Shown in pieces: positions 17,284-25,357 of a DNA stretch of 64,000 bases (position 1 is the first letter of the stretch; the number at the start of each line of letters is the position of its first letter). Below the pieces are notes generated by a model that ran no database searches, was not told where the DNA came from, and was given only the letters and a program-made list of their open reading frames with translations. The stretch is from Micromonospora rosaria (GTDB lineage Bacteria; Actinomycetota; Actinomycetes; Mycobacteriales; Micromonosporaceae). The DNA lies in the NCBI RefSeq assembly GCF_001567585.1, contig NZ_LRQV01000009.1, positions 32,261 through 96,260 on the forward strand. Direction: 5' to 3'. A program made the position numbers and the translations under genes.

Positions 17284-18573
17284 TCAGCGGGTGCGGCCGG
17301 ACCGGCCGCTGCTCCGCCGGGGCGCGGCCGGGGCGGCGGGCGGCGGGTAACCCTGGGCGAGGGTCTCCGCGAGGGTCCGCCAGATCTCGGCGGCGAGCTC
17401 GGCGTTGCGCGCGGCCTGGGCTTGCTCGGCGAGCTGCTGGAGGGTCTCGATGCCGCCGGCCCGGTCGCCGTCGATGACGTGCAGCCGGGCGCAGAGGGCC
17501 CGGAACCGGGTCCGGTCGCGGAAGGAGAGCAGTAGCTCCTGCTCCTCGATCCGGGCGCAGATCTCCCGCGCCTCGTCGAGCCGGCCGCACTCGAACGCGA
17601 GGTGCGCGCGGAGGGTCAGCAACTGCTGCTGGTGCAGCTCGGTGCCGACCAGGTCGAGGGCGGGCGCCACCTCGTCGAGGTACGCCTGGGCGCGGTCGGT
17701 CAGGGGTGGGGTGCTCTGGAGGTACAGCGAGGCGGCGGCGAGCCGCAGCCGGACCCAGAGGGTCAGGTCCTGCCGGCTGTCGAGCCCCGTCAGCGCCTGC
17801 TCCAGCACCTCCTGGGCGGTGGCGTGGTCGCCCTGTCGGATGAGGACCGTCGCCGCCGCCCAGAGCCCCTCGACCCGCAGGGTGCCGGGCGCGGTGGCGG
17901 TGAGGGCGCAGAGTTCGTCGGCGTGCGTCCGGGCGTCGGCGAGCAGGCCCAGCTCCGCCTCGGCGGAGACGAGGGCGTGCAGGACGCCGGCCCGGTCGGC
18001 CACCGACAGGTCGGCGGCGAGCGGGCGGGCCTGCTGGGCGTGCTCCCGGGCGGCGGCGTTGTCGCCGAGCACCCGGGCGCAGCGGGACAGTTGGGTGCGT
18101 GCCCGCACCCGCAGCGCCGGGGTGCCGAGCTGGTCGCTGAGCTGGGTCAGCTCGGTGAGCAGGTCGTGCTCCTCCTCGTGCCGGCCCTGCCCGTCGCGGA
18201 GCTGGGCCAGCAGCCACAACGCCTGCCAGCGCAGGGCCGCGTCCCACCGGTCGCCGGTGCGCAGGGCGGCGGCGAGGCACTCGCCCAGGTCGTCGTCGGG
18301 GGTGGCGGAGATGACGGCGGCGAGGATCTGGGCCAACGACGAGGTCTGCGCGGCGCCCGGCCCGGCCTCGGCGGGCACCTCGAACTCGGAGGTCGGCACG
18401 CCGAGACGTTCCGCCAGGTGGGCCACGACCCGGCTGGTCGGCCGGCGGGCGCCGGACTCCAGTCGGGACAGGTAGCCGGTGGACATTCCGTCGCCGGCGA
18501 GTGTGGCCTGCGACAAGCCCTGCTTCACCCGCAGCGCCCGGAGACGTTGACCGAAGGCCGGTTGTTCGAGCAT
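17284..18573 (-). CDS. XRE-type regulator with TPR repeats, likely cluster regulator
   Basis: A 429-residue protein with an N-terminal XRE helix-turn-helix (about residues 7-62, FGQRLRALRVKQGLSQ to LAERLGV). A long all-helical region of TPR-like repeats follows (about 80-410). The last 20 residues are Pro/Arg/Ser-rich. Proteins of this build are common pathway-specific regulators in actinomycete clusters; the TPR part usually senses a peptide or small molecule. The ATG at 18573 has AGAGGA just upstream. It is the only complete transcription-factor gene in the cluster, so it is the leading candidate to bind the TTGCCAA boxes, although that link is inference. Its own promoter region lacks a full box cluster. 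Confidence 0.85.
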   Translation of the reverse strand: MLEQPAFGQRLRALRVKQGLSQATLAGDGMSTGYLSRLESGARRPTSRVVAHLAERLGVPTSEFEVPAEAGPGAAQTSSLAQILAAVISATPDDDLGECLAAALRTGDRWDAALRWQALWLLAQLRDGQGRHEEEHDLLTELTQLSDQLGTPALRVRARTQLSRCARVLGDNAAAREHAQQARPLAADLSVADRAGVLHALVSAEAELGLLADARTHADELCALTATAPGTLRVEGLWAAATVLIRQGDHATAQEVLEQALTGLDSRQDLTLWVRLRLAAASLYLQSTPPLTDRAQAYLDEVAPALDLVGTELHQQQLLTLRAHLAFECGRLDEAREICARIEEQELLLSFRDRTRFRALCARLHVIDGDRAGGIETLQQLAEQAQAARNAELAAEIWRTLAETLAQGYPPPAAPAAPRRSSGRSGRTR

Positions 18574-18678
18574 GTCATCCTCTGCGAAACCAGTGGGGGC
18601 GTACCCCTCGCGACTGTGCCGTCGGCGAGGCGTCACCCTCGGTCGGCGCGCCACCGGACACGGTGTCGTCGTGACCAC

Positions 18679-18708
18679 AGTATGACCAACCGGTACCCCT
18701 TTTGACAA
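18679..18708 (-). promoter_or_regulatory. probable promoter of the XRE regulator gene
   Basis: On the minus strand TTGTCA (18703-18708) and CATACT (18679-18684) are separated by 18 bases, a good sigma-70-type pair. They lie about 105 bases before the start codon. The 421-base divergent gap 18574-18994 holds this promoter and box cluster C and no further gene. Confidence 0.5.
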
Positions 18709-18793
18709 ATCGTGTCATGACCTCCAGGTGCGCCCGGGGTGCGCGTTCAGGGAATCGCGGGGCTTCCTCCGGGTCGGAGGCGCCGACCGTTCC

Positions 18794-18831
18794 TGGCAAG
18801 TCTGGTAACATCGTAGGCACATAATTGCCAA
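18794..18831. promoter_or_regulatory. TTGCCAA box cluster C (aminotransferase promoter)
   Basis: The array is CTGGCAA (18793-18799), CTGGTAA (18802-18808), GGCAC (18816) and TTGCCAA (18825-18831). A CATAAT sequence (18820-18825) that could serve as a -10 lies inside it, so a bound protein would touch the core promoter. The aminotransferase start is 164 bases downstream. Confidence 0.6.
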
Positions 18832-18994
18832 GATGCTGCCCGTCGGTGACCGCACCCGCACGCGCCTCGCACCGACGTGCCCGCAGCGCGGCGCGTCCCC
18901 GGTCACCGCCGGTGGCCGCCCCGGCACCCGTCCCGCCGCCGGCCGTCCTGGCGCATCCCGCGGCCCCGGCCGACACCCCGTGAAGGAGCAGGAG

Positions 18995-20314
18995 ATGGGC
19001 CCCATCGACGCGGCAGTCGCCGCTGCCCGGTACGCCGACCCGGACGTGGTCCGCGAACGCGACCGGCGACACGTCTGGCACACCTGGACCCCGGTCGGCG
19101 CCGACCGGTCCGCCGCGATGTTCACCCACGCCAGCGGGTACCGGATCTGGGACATCGACGGCCGGGAGTACATCGAGGGGTCGGCGCTGAACTCGACCTG
19201 CGGGTACGCCCATCCGGAGGTGACCCGCGCGGTCGCCGAGCAGGCCGGCCGGCTGCACCACGTGGACGTCTCGTTGACCAGCCACGACCTGGCCGGCGCG
19301 CTGGCCGAGCGGATCGCCTCGTACCTGCCCGCGCCGCTGACCCGGACGCTCTTCGTCAACAGCGGGTCGGAGGGGTTCGACGCGGCCGTGCTGATGGCCG
19401 TCGGCCACGCCGCGCACCAGGGCCGGCCACGGTCGCGCATCGTCGCCTTCGCCCGGGGGTACCAGGGCGCGACGGTGCTCGCCCGGAGCCTGTCCGACCT
19501 GCCCCGGTGCCGGCACCCGATGACCGCGCCGCTGCCGGTGACCCTGGTCGACCTGCCGCTGCCGCCCCGGGACCTGCGCCGGCCGGAGGCGCTGCCGGTG
19601 CTGCTCGACGCCTTCGAGCGGGCCATCGGGGCCGATCCGGCCGATCCGCCGGCCGCCGTGGTGGTGGAGCCGTTCCTCAACGTCGGCGGCGGAGTGGTGC
19701 TGCCGCCGGGGTTCCTGGCGGGGCTGCGCGCGCTCTGCGACGCGACCGGCACCCTGCTCGTCGTCGACGAGGTCTTCACCGCGTACGGGCGGGCCGGCGC
19801 GATGTTCGCCTGCGCCCGGGACGGGGTCGTCCCCGACGTGGTGGTCTCCAGCAAGGGGCTCGCCGGCGGGTACGTGCCGATCGCCGCGGTGACCGCCGGT
19901 GAGCACGTCTACGAGGGGTTTGCCGCCGACCCGGTCATCGGCGGCCTGCGGTACGGCCACACCACCTCCGGGCACGCGGTGGCCTGCGCGGCGGCGCTCG
20001 CCACGCTCGACGTGCTGGAGAAGGAGAACCTGGTCGAGCGGGCCGAGTGGCTCGGCGGGCGGATGGCGGCCCGGGTGGCGCACCTGGCCGGCACCGGTGA
20101 GGTCGTCGACGTGCGACGGCTGGGACTGGTGGTGGTGCTGGAGATGACCACCGAGGACGCCGCGCTCGCGGTGCTGGCCCGCGCCCGCGCCCACGGGCTG
20201 CTGCTGCGCCGGCAGGGGGCGGCGGTCATGGCGGTCCCGCCGCTGGTCATCGACGACGCGGGCGCCGACGCGCTGGTGGACCGGCTGTTGGCCGCGCTGC
20301 CCGGACCGGCCTGA
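18995..20314 (+). CDS. class III PLP-dependent aminotransferase
   Basis: A 439-residue fold-type I aminotransferase of class III (omega-aminotransferase group). Visible features are VNSGSEGFDAAV, the PLP-contacting DEVFTAYGRAG, and the Schiff-base lysine 287 in VSSKGLAGGY. Class III enzymes move an amino group onto aldehydes or ketones of small molecules, including sugar- and cyclitol-derived ketones. ATG at 18995 with AAGGAG and a second AGGAG upstream. It stands alone after box cluster C, followed by box cluster D and the first deacetylase. Together with the alditol oxidase it could oxidise then aminate a polyol; this pairing is inferred from context. Confidence 0.9.
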   Translation: MGPIDAAVAAARYADPDVVRERDRRHVWHTWTPVGADRSAAMFTHASGYRIWDIDGREYIEGSALNSTCGYAHPEVTRAVAEQAGRLHHVDVSLTSHDLAGALAERIASYLPAPLTRTLFVNSGSEGFDAAVLMAVGHAAHQGRPRSRIVAFARGYQGATVLARSLSDLPRCRHPMTAPLPVTLVDLPLPPRDLRRPEALPVLLDAFERAIGADPADPPAAVVVEPFLNVGGGVVLPPGFLAGLRALCDATGTLLVVDEVFTAYGRAGAMFACARDGVVPDVVVSSKGLAGGYVPIAAVTAGEHVYEGFAADPVIGGLRYGHTTSGHAVACAAALATLDVLEKENLVERAEWLGGRMAARVAHLAGTGEVVDVRRLGLVVVLEMTTEDAALAVLARARAHGLLLRRQGAAVMAVPPLVIDDAGADALVDRLLAALPGPA

Positions 20315-20327
20315 CCGGTCACCCCAG

Positions 20328-20379
20328 GGCAACTTGCCAAAAGTTGGCAAGTTCGAGCGGTTCTTGTCAAGCTTGGCAA
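20328..20379. promoter_or_regulatory. TTGCCAA box cluster D with a perfect inverted repeat
   Basis: GGCAA (20328) is followed by TTGCCAA (20334-20340), a 3-base spacer and TTGGCAA (20344-20350), a perfect 7-bp inverted repeat. TTGTCAA (20364) and TTGGCAA (20373) follow. It lies between the aminotransferase and the first NodB gene, about 50 bases before the latter's start. This is the clearest dyad in the set. Confidence 0.72.
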
Positions 20380-20427
20380 TGACGTGGGCGGCCGGACCGC
20401 CGGAGACCCGCGAGGGAGGAGACCGAC

Positions 20428-21474
20428 ATGTTGTACTCGGGAGTGGCCTGGGATGCCGACGGCTACACGGTCGACGTGCTGGACGAGACCGGCCGACCCG
20501 CCCGCCCCACCGTCCGCTTCGGCCGGGGTCGGATCGACGACCTGGTCCGCCACCTCGGGGCCACCGGCGACGCCCAGGTCACGGTCGTGGACAGCACGAA
20601 CGGCATCCTCGACGGCCGGCTGATGGCCGCCGGCCTCACCGTGTACCGGGCCGACCCGCCGGTGCTGCCGCCCCGGCCGGAGTTCGGCTCGGTCCCCGCG
20701 ACCGAGCTGGCCCGCGCCGCGCAGCGGGACCTGGCCGCGCTGACCCGCCTCGACCCGCGCCGGGGCACCCAGACCGGGCGCGAGCACGACCTGGAGACGG
20801 GCATCGCGGCGAGCGCCGACGCGCTCGGCGCGCTCACCGTCGCCGGGCGGGTGCTCAGCCACGGTGACCGCGACCGGCCGGAGGTCGCGCTGACCTTCGA
20901 CGACGGTCCGCAGCCGCCGTACACCGGCCGGGTCCTCGACGTGCTGGAACGCTACGACGTGCCGGCGACCTTCTTCTGCGTCGGGCTGCACGCCGGGGGC
21001 CACCCCGACGAGCTGGCCCGGATGCGGGAACAGGGGCACGAGCTGGGCAACCACACCTGGTCGCACCCGTTCCTGCCGGAGCTGACCCGCGCGCAGCTCG
21101 TGGCGCAGGTCGAGCGGACCGCCGAGGCCGTCGAGCGGGCCGGCGGCAGCGTACCCACGCTGTTCCGCCCGCCGTACGGGTCGCGGACCCCGCAGGTGAT
21201 GCGTTGGCTGTCCGAGCTGGAGCCCCGGGTGGTGCTCTGGGACGTGGAGCCGTTCGACTGGGCGATGCCCGGCGCGGAGACCATCGCCCGGATCGTGCTC
21301 GACCGGACCCGCCCCGGCTCGGTGATCCTGCTGCACGACGGCGGCGGCGACCGGTCGCAGACCGTCGACGCGCTGCCGGCCGTCATCGAGGGCCTGCTCG
21401 GCCGGGGGTACCGCTTCGTGCCCGCCGGCCGGCTCGCCACCCCGACCCCGGCGGCGACCACGTCGGCCCGCTGA
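20428..21474 (+). CDS. NodB-type deacetylase with RNase H-like N-terminal domain (copy 1)
   Basis: A 348-residue protein in two parts. Residues about 145-335 form a NodB (CE4) domain: LTFDDGP, GNHTWSHPF with the metal histidines, RPPYGSR, and ILLHDGGGD. Such enzymes remove N-acetyl groups from GlcNAc-type sugars using a divalent metal. Residues 1-130 are unusual: a strand-turn-strand with VAWDADGYTVDVLDETGR and then VTVVDSTNGILDG resemble the RNase H-like fold of IS110-type transposases, but with few acidic catalytic residues left. No signal peptide is seen, so action in the cytosol on an intermediate is likely. ATG at 20428 with GGGAGGAG upstream. A paralogue lies at 27801-28844. Confidence 0.88.
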   Translation: MLYSGVAWDADGYTVDVLDETGRPARPTVRFGRGRIDDLVRHLGATGDAQVTVVDSTNGILDGRLMAAGLTVYRADPPVLPPRPEFGSVPATELARAAQRDLAALTRLDPRRGTQTGREHDLETGIAASADALGALTVAGRVLSHGDRDRPEVALTFDDGPQPPYTGRVLDVLERYDVPATFFCVGLHAGGHPDELARMREQGHELGNHTWSHPFLPELTRAQLVAQVERTAEAVERAGGSVPTLFRPPYGSRTPQVMRWLSELEPRVVLWDVEPFDWAMPGAETIARIVLDRTRPGSVILLHDGGGDRSQTVDALPAVIEGLLGRGYRFVPAGRLATPTPAATTSAR

Positions 21475-21563
21475 CCGGTCCGGCGCCGGCTGCACCGATC
21501 CCTGACGAGCACCGGCGCGGGCCGCCCGTCCGCGCCGGTCACGACGAGAGCGGAGACACCACC

Positions 21564-22385
21564 ATGGCCCTTCGCGCCCCGACCTCGGACGCGCCCACCC
21601 GCACCGGCCCCGCGCCGCTGTCCACCGCGCAGGTCGAGCAGTTCCACCGGGACGGGTTCCTGGTCCTGCCCGGCTTCCTCCCCGACGACCTGGTCACCCG
21701 GCTGCGGCCCGAGGTGGACCGCTGGGTGGACGAGGGCCTGCGGGCCCGCTCCATCGCCTGCGCCGTCGACCCGGCCGCCACCGGCCTGCCGCCCGTGCTG
21801 GAGCTGGAGCTGCCCGCGCACGGCGCGCTCATCGCGCACCCGCCGCTGCTGGAGCTCCTGGCCCGGCTGATGGGGCCGTCCTTCGTCTTCCACCACCTGC
21901 ACAGCGACCGGCAGGAGCCGGACCGGCCGGGCAAGCCGTGGCACCACGACTACGAGCAGCACCCGCAGACCGACCGGACGTTCACCATGATCCACACCCT
22001 GCACTACCTGGACGGGCTCACCGAGGACACCGCCTCGCTGGTGGTGCTGCCCGGCTCGCACCGGGAGGTGGCCGCGAAGGACGCCCGCGCCGACCGGGGC
22101 ACCGACCCGCTCCCCGGCGAGCTGGTGCTGGACCGGCTGCCCGTCGGCTCCACCGTGGTCCTGCACTCCGCGCTGTTCCACGCCCGGCGGGCGCTGCCCG
22201 GGGGGCGGGGCGCCCACCGGTACTTCCTCGACTCGTCGTACTGCCAGACGGGCCGGCGCTGGCCACCGGTGAAGCCGTACTGGCGGTACGCCCTGCGGCG
22301 GGCCCGCGAGCTGCGGCTGGACGGCGGCCGGTGGCCGGAACTCTTCGCCGAGCGGCACTTCACGGAGTACGAGCGGCCCGCCTGA
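21564..22385 (+). CDS. PhyH-family Fe(II)/2-oxoglutarate oxygenase
   Basis: A 273-residue phytanoyl-CoA-dioxygenase-like protein, a family rich in tailoring hydroxylases and halogenases of natural products. It begins with the typical QFHRDGFLVLPGFL. The iron ligands appear as His127 and Asp129 in WHHDYEQ, and the distal histidine follows in LFHARRAL. The acidic ligand is present, so it should be a hydroxylase rather than a halogenase. ATG at 21564 with weak GGAGA upstream. It lies 89 bases after the first NodB gene and probably shares its transcript from box cluster D. Substrate unknown. Confidence 0.87.
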   Translation: MALRAPTSDAPTRTGPAPLSTAQVEQFHRDGFLVLPGFLPDDLVTRLRPEVDRWVDEGLRARSIACAVDPAATGLPPVLELELPAHGALIAHPPLLELLARLMGPSFVFHHLHSDRQEPDRPGKPWHHDYEQHPQTDRTFTMIHTLHYLDGLTEDTASLVVLPGSHREVAAKDARADRGTDPLPGELVLDRLPVGSTVVLHSALFHARRALPGGRGAHRYFLDSSYCQTGRRWPPVKPYWRYALRRARELRLDGGRWPELFAERHFTEYERPA

Positions 22386-22445
22386 GCCGGGTGTCAGGTC
22401 GTGGTGACCGGTCCGGAGCCGTGACCGGGCCGCTTCCTAATCTCT

Positions 22446-22514
22446 GGAACCCACCGGTCACCGCTTGTTTAGGAGTGCTCCGCCGGGGAGACAAGCATCG
22501 ACGGCAGTGGTTCC
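22446..22514 (+). other. possible structured RNA leader
   Basis: Outer arms 22446-22454 and 22507-22514 can pair (GGAACC/GGTTCC core). Inside, GCTTGT (22463-22468) pairs with ACAAGC (22491-22496), and CTCC (22478) pairs with GGAG (22487) around a 5-base loop. A Shine-Dalgarno-like GGGGGAG and an ATG follow within 25 bases. I do not recognise a known riboswitch class. The gap 22386-22788 holds this element and the small ORF below. Confidence 0.3.
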
Positions 22515-22535
22515 GTCCGGGGGAGAGACATCAGT

Positions 22536-22697
22536 ATGGTCACCTGGTGCGTCAGTCGGATGCTCATCCACCCCTACCTTGCCGTCACGCTCCTCGTCTC
22601 CGCCGCCTCGGCCCGGAGACGACCACGGGGCGCGATGCCGGCCACGATGGGGGTTGCGGTCGCCGCCTGCGCCAGTTCGGACATCGACTGGCCGTGA
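22536..22697 (+). CDS. possible small protein, 53 residues
   Basis: An ATG at 22536, nine bases after GGGGGAG, opens a 53-codon frame with mostly G/C third positions, as expected for a real gene here. The protein has a hydrophobic run (IHPYLAVTLLVSAAS) about residues 11-25, a basic patch RRRPRG, and ends CASSDIDWP. It could be a one-pass membrane peptide, a leader peptide of the structured RNA upstream, or a peptide precursor. It could also be chance, since long frames arise easily at this GC content. No homologue is recognised. Confidence 0.3.
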   Translation: MVTWCVSRMLIHPYLAVTLLVSAASARRRPRGAMPATMGVAVAACASSDIDWP

Positions 22698-22788
22698 CGG
22701 CCACCGGGCCAGCAACCGGCGGCCCGTCCACCGCAGCGATCGGCTGTGGCGGACGGGCCGCCTTCGGTATGCCGGGGACTCCGGGCGG

Positions 22789-23910
22789 TCAGGTCCCGCC
22801 CGGGGTGGTGGCCGCCCGGCGGAGCCGGACGTCGGCGGCGTGTTCCAGGACGGCGTCGGCGAGGAACTTCGCCGCCCAGTTGGGGAAGGCGAGCGGCTCG
22901 AAGCCGCCGCTGAGCGGCCAGGAGCCGGCGAGCGCGCCGACCGTCGCCGGCTCCAGCGGCTGGTGCACCTGGAGCTGCGCCAACCGGTCGAGCACCGCGC
23001 CGCTGCGCTCCCGTAGCGTCTCGTCGCCGGTGCGCCGGGCCACGTCCAGCCAGATCGTGACGAGCTGGGCGTCGCCGGTGAGGCAGGCGTAGTCGACCAG
23101 CGGGGTGAAGCCGGGGCCGATCTCGCCGGGCAGCAGCGGGTGCAGGTCGGTGCGGAGCGCGGCCAGGCGTACCGCGCAGGCCACCGCCGCGTCGGCGGCG
23201 CGCCGCGCCGGCTCGGGCAGCTCCGTCGCGACCAGGTCCGCGCAGCGGAGCAGGCCGCGCAGCGCGTACCCGATGGTGTGCGTCCAGGCGGTGTGGTCGG
23301 CGCTGAACGCCATCGCGTCGATCCAGCCGTCCGGCCGGACCTGGTCGAGCAGCCAGTCCAGCGAGCGGCGGACCCCCGCGAGGTACGCCGGCTCCCCGGT
23401 GGCCCGCCACAGCTCGGCCAGCGCCCAGGTGACCCGGGACGAGTAGGTGTTGGGGGTGTCGAAGTGGGACAGCCAGGCGCCGGTCGGCTGCTGGGCGGCG
23501 AGCAGCCAGTCCCCGGCCCCGACCGCCGTGTCGAGCAGTGGCTGCTCGCCGGTGGCCCGCCAGAGCGCCAGCAGGCCGAGCAGGATCTGACCGGTGTCGA
23601 AGACCACCGGTGGGCCGTCCACGCCCGTCCCGCCCGGGAAGCTCCCGTCCGGGCGTTGCAGGTCGAGCAGCCACTCGCCGATCTCCGCCGCCCGGTCGGC
23701 GAGTTCCGGCCGGTCCAGGGCGGCGGCCCCGCGCAACAGGGTGGGGATCAGGTAGCCGCTGGTCTCCGGGTACGTCGGTTGCCAGCCGGTGCGCAGGTCG
23801 TAGCCGGCCGAGACGCCCCGGCGGCCGGTGGCGTCGTGGGCGGCGCAGACCCAGGTCAGGGCGTCGTCGAGGACGTCGCGGTACGCCAGCGGGGCGCGTT
23901 CGTGGGACAT
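22789..23910 (-). CDS. alpha/alpha-toroid protein, VpsJ/squalene-cyclase-repeat like
   Basis: A 373-residue protein built of helical hairpins with repeated RPDGSF/RPDGWI-type QW-like motifs. The N-terminal GYDLRTGWQPTYPETSGYLIPTLL matches uncharacterised VpsJ-like proteins from polysaccharide and glycan clusters. The fold is shared by terpene cyclases and six-hairpin glycosidases or epimerases, but no DxDD protonation motif of class II terpene cyclases is seen. No signal peptide. ATG at 23910 with GGGAGG upstream. It diverges from a glycosyltransferase gene across box cluster E. A role in processing the glycan part of the product (hydrolase, epimerase or lyase) is inferred from fold and context only. 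Confidence 0.75.
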   Translation of the reverse strand: MSHERAPLAYRDVLDDALTWVCAAHDATGRRGVSAGYDLRTGWQPTYPETSGYLIPTLLRGAAALDRPELADRAAEIGEWLLDLQRPDGSFPGGTGVDGPPVVFDTGQILLGLLALWRATGEQPLLDTAVGAGDWLLAAQQPTGAWLSHFDTPNTYSSRVTWALAELWRATGEPAYLAGVRRSLDWLLDQVRPDGWIDAMAFSADHTAWTHTIGYALRGLLRCADLVATELPEPARRAADAAVACAVRLAALRTDLHPLLPGEIGPGFTPLVDYACLTGDAQLVTIWLDVARRTGDETLRERSGAVLDRLAQLQVHQPLEPATVGALAGSWPLSGGFEPLAFPNWAAKFLADAVLEHAADVRLRRAATTPGGT

Positions 23911-24019
23911 CTGACCGGCCTCCCGACTCTCGCGTGACACAACGGGCCGGTGGGGTCCCGGCCTCCCGACCAGCCTACGGCGGCCCGCCGCCGTCAGCCA
24001 CGCGGACGAGGCACAAGTA

Positions 24020-24057
24020 TTGCCACGATGTTGTCTGATTGCGCCGAGATTTGCCAA
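24020..24057. promoter_or_regulatory. TTGCCAA box cluster E (divergent toroid protein / GT2)
   Basis: TTGCCAC (24020), TTGTCTGA (24031), TTGCGCC (24039) and TTGCCAA (24051) lie at 8-12 base steps within the 185-base divergent gap. TTGTCTGA is shared exactly with cluster A. Confidence 0.65.
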
Positions 24058-24095
24058 GGGTTACCGTGGCGGGTGACGACGACGGTGAGGTGGTC

Positions 24096-25274
24096 ATGAA
24101 CGAGCTGAAGTGCAGTGTGGTCATCCCGTACCGGCAGCGGCTGCGCAACGTCGGCATCGCGCTCGCCTCGCTCGCCGAGCAGACCATGGACCGCACCGAG
24201 TTCGAGGTGGTCGTCGGCGCGCTGGAACACTGCCCCGAGTACGCGGCGGCGGCCCGCGCCCACGCCGACCGGCTGAACCTGGTCACCGTCATGCGCGACG
24301 GCGAGTGGAACCCGAGCCGCGCCCGCAACCTCGCGCTGCGCCACGCGACCGGGCGGGTCGTCGTCCTCCTCGACGCCGACATGGCCGCCCCGGCGACCTT
24401 CCTGGAGCACCTCTACCAGCGGTACTTCGCGCACGGCCAGCGGGTCTGCGTGGTCGGCCAGATGGCCGGCTACGACGAGATCATGGAGAAGGACCTGGGC
24501 GCGGTCGAGGTGCCGCCGTGGGCGCACTACCGGGACGTCCTCGCCGGGCTGGACCCCGACGGCGAGCCCCCGCTCGACCGGCGCTGGACCGGGCGGTACG
24601 CCCCGGCGACCGTCCGGTTCCCGTGGGCCTTCGCGCGGACCGCCGTGATGGCGCTGCCCCGTTCCCTGGTCACCGAGCACGGGCTCTGGTTCGACGAGGG
24701 GTTCCGGGGGTGGGGCGCCGAGGACCAGGAGTGGGCCTTCCGGATCCACCGCACCGGTACCCCGATCCTGATGAGCCGGGACGTCTTCGCGCTGCACGTG
24801 CCGCACCCGCGCGACGCCCGCGCGGAGGAGCGTTCGGCGCAGGCCAACCGGCGGTACTACATCGGCAAGTGGCCCCGGCTCGACCTGGAGATGGCCTACG
24901 CGTACGGCTGGTTCGAGACCGCCGAACGCTACGACGACCTGCGCCGGCAGGTCGCCGAGGCGGCCGGCGACGGCCGGACCCTCGGGGTGGTCCGGGGCCC
25001 CGCCGACGGCCGGACCCTGCTGGTCGTCGGGGCGGCGCTGGACGCGACCGCGCACACCCCGGTACCCGAGGTGGCCGCGCTCTTCGACCCCGGTGCCCGG
25101 CTGCGGGCGTTGCCGCTGGTCGGGGTCGGCCTGCCCGACGACGACGGCAGCGTCGACGAGTGCCGCCTCCTGCCCGCCGTGCGCCGGCTGGACCCGGTGC
25201 ACCGGGAGACCATCCGACGGGAGGCGGAGCGGGTCGCGGTCGACGTCGTCGAGGTCGCCCCCGCCGTCGCCTGA
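24096..25274 (+). CDS. family 2 glycosyltransferase (paralogue a)
   Basis: A 392-residue GT-A-fold glycosyltransferase. It starts CSVVIPYRQR, has the metal-binding DAD in LLLDADMAAP-like context (VVLLDADMAAP), and the acceptor-side motif GWGAEDQEWAFR typical of the Glyco_transf_7C region. About 120 residues follow with no clear family assignment. It transfers a sugar from a nucleotide donor in the cytosol; no membrane segments are seen. ATG at 24096 with GTGAGG 5 bases upstream. The protein at 32036-33250 is a full-length paralogue, including the C-terminal extension (shared DECRLLP/EECRLLP motif), so the two probably add related sugars or act in series. Confidence 0.9.
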   Translation: MNELKCSVVIPYRQRLRNVGIALASLAEQTMDRTEFEVVVGALEHCPEYAAAARAHADRLNLVTVMRDGEWNPSRARNLALRHATGRVVVLLDADMAAPATFLEHLYQRYFAHGQRVCVVGQMAGYDEIMEKDLGAVEVPPWAHYRDVLAGLDPDGEPPLDRRWTGRYAPATVRFPWAFARTAVMALPRSLVTEHGLWFDEGFRGWGAEDQEWAFRIHRTGTPILMSRDVFALHVPHPRDARAEERSAQANRRYYIGKWPRLDLEMAYAYGWFETAERYDDLRRQVAEAAGDGRTLGVVRGPADGRTLLVVGAALDATAHTPVPEVAALFDPGARLRALPLVGVGLPDDDGSVDECRLLPAVRRLDPVHRETIRREAERVAVDVVEVAPAVA

Positions 25275-25293
25275 CCGCGACCGCCCACGACGC

Positions 25294-25343
25294 GGACCGG
25301 GGCGGGGGACGGTCCCGGAAGGGACCGTTCCCCGCCCCGGTCC
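25294..25343. terminator. strong bidirectional hairpin terminator
   Basis: A 23-bp stem with a single G-U mismatch (25294-25316 with 25321-25343) and a GGAA tetraloop lies between the convergent GT2 and GT8 genes. It is the strongest hairpin in the window. Confidence 0.75.
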
Positions 25344-25357
25344 GGTGCGGTGCCGCG

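Noticed and set aside
22446..22514. Known riboswitch class (c-di-AMP, SAM, cobalamin, fluoride)
   Set aside because: The conserved cores of these classes, as far as I can recall them, are not present. Kept only as an unclassified structured leader.
22458..22715. An 85-codon minus-strand frame in the PhyH/toroid gap
   Set aside because: Third-position composition is not gene-like and there is no ribosome site; the plus-strand 53-codon frame is the better, though still weak, candidate.
22789..23910. Terpene cyclase or prenyltransferase function for the toroid protein
   Set aside because: No DxDD or aspartate-rich motif is visible, and the N-terminal signature matches VpsJ-like glycan-locus proteins instead.
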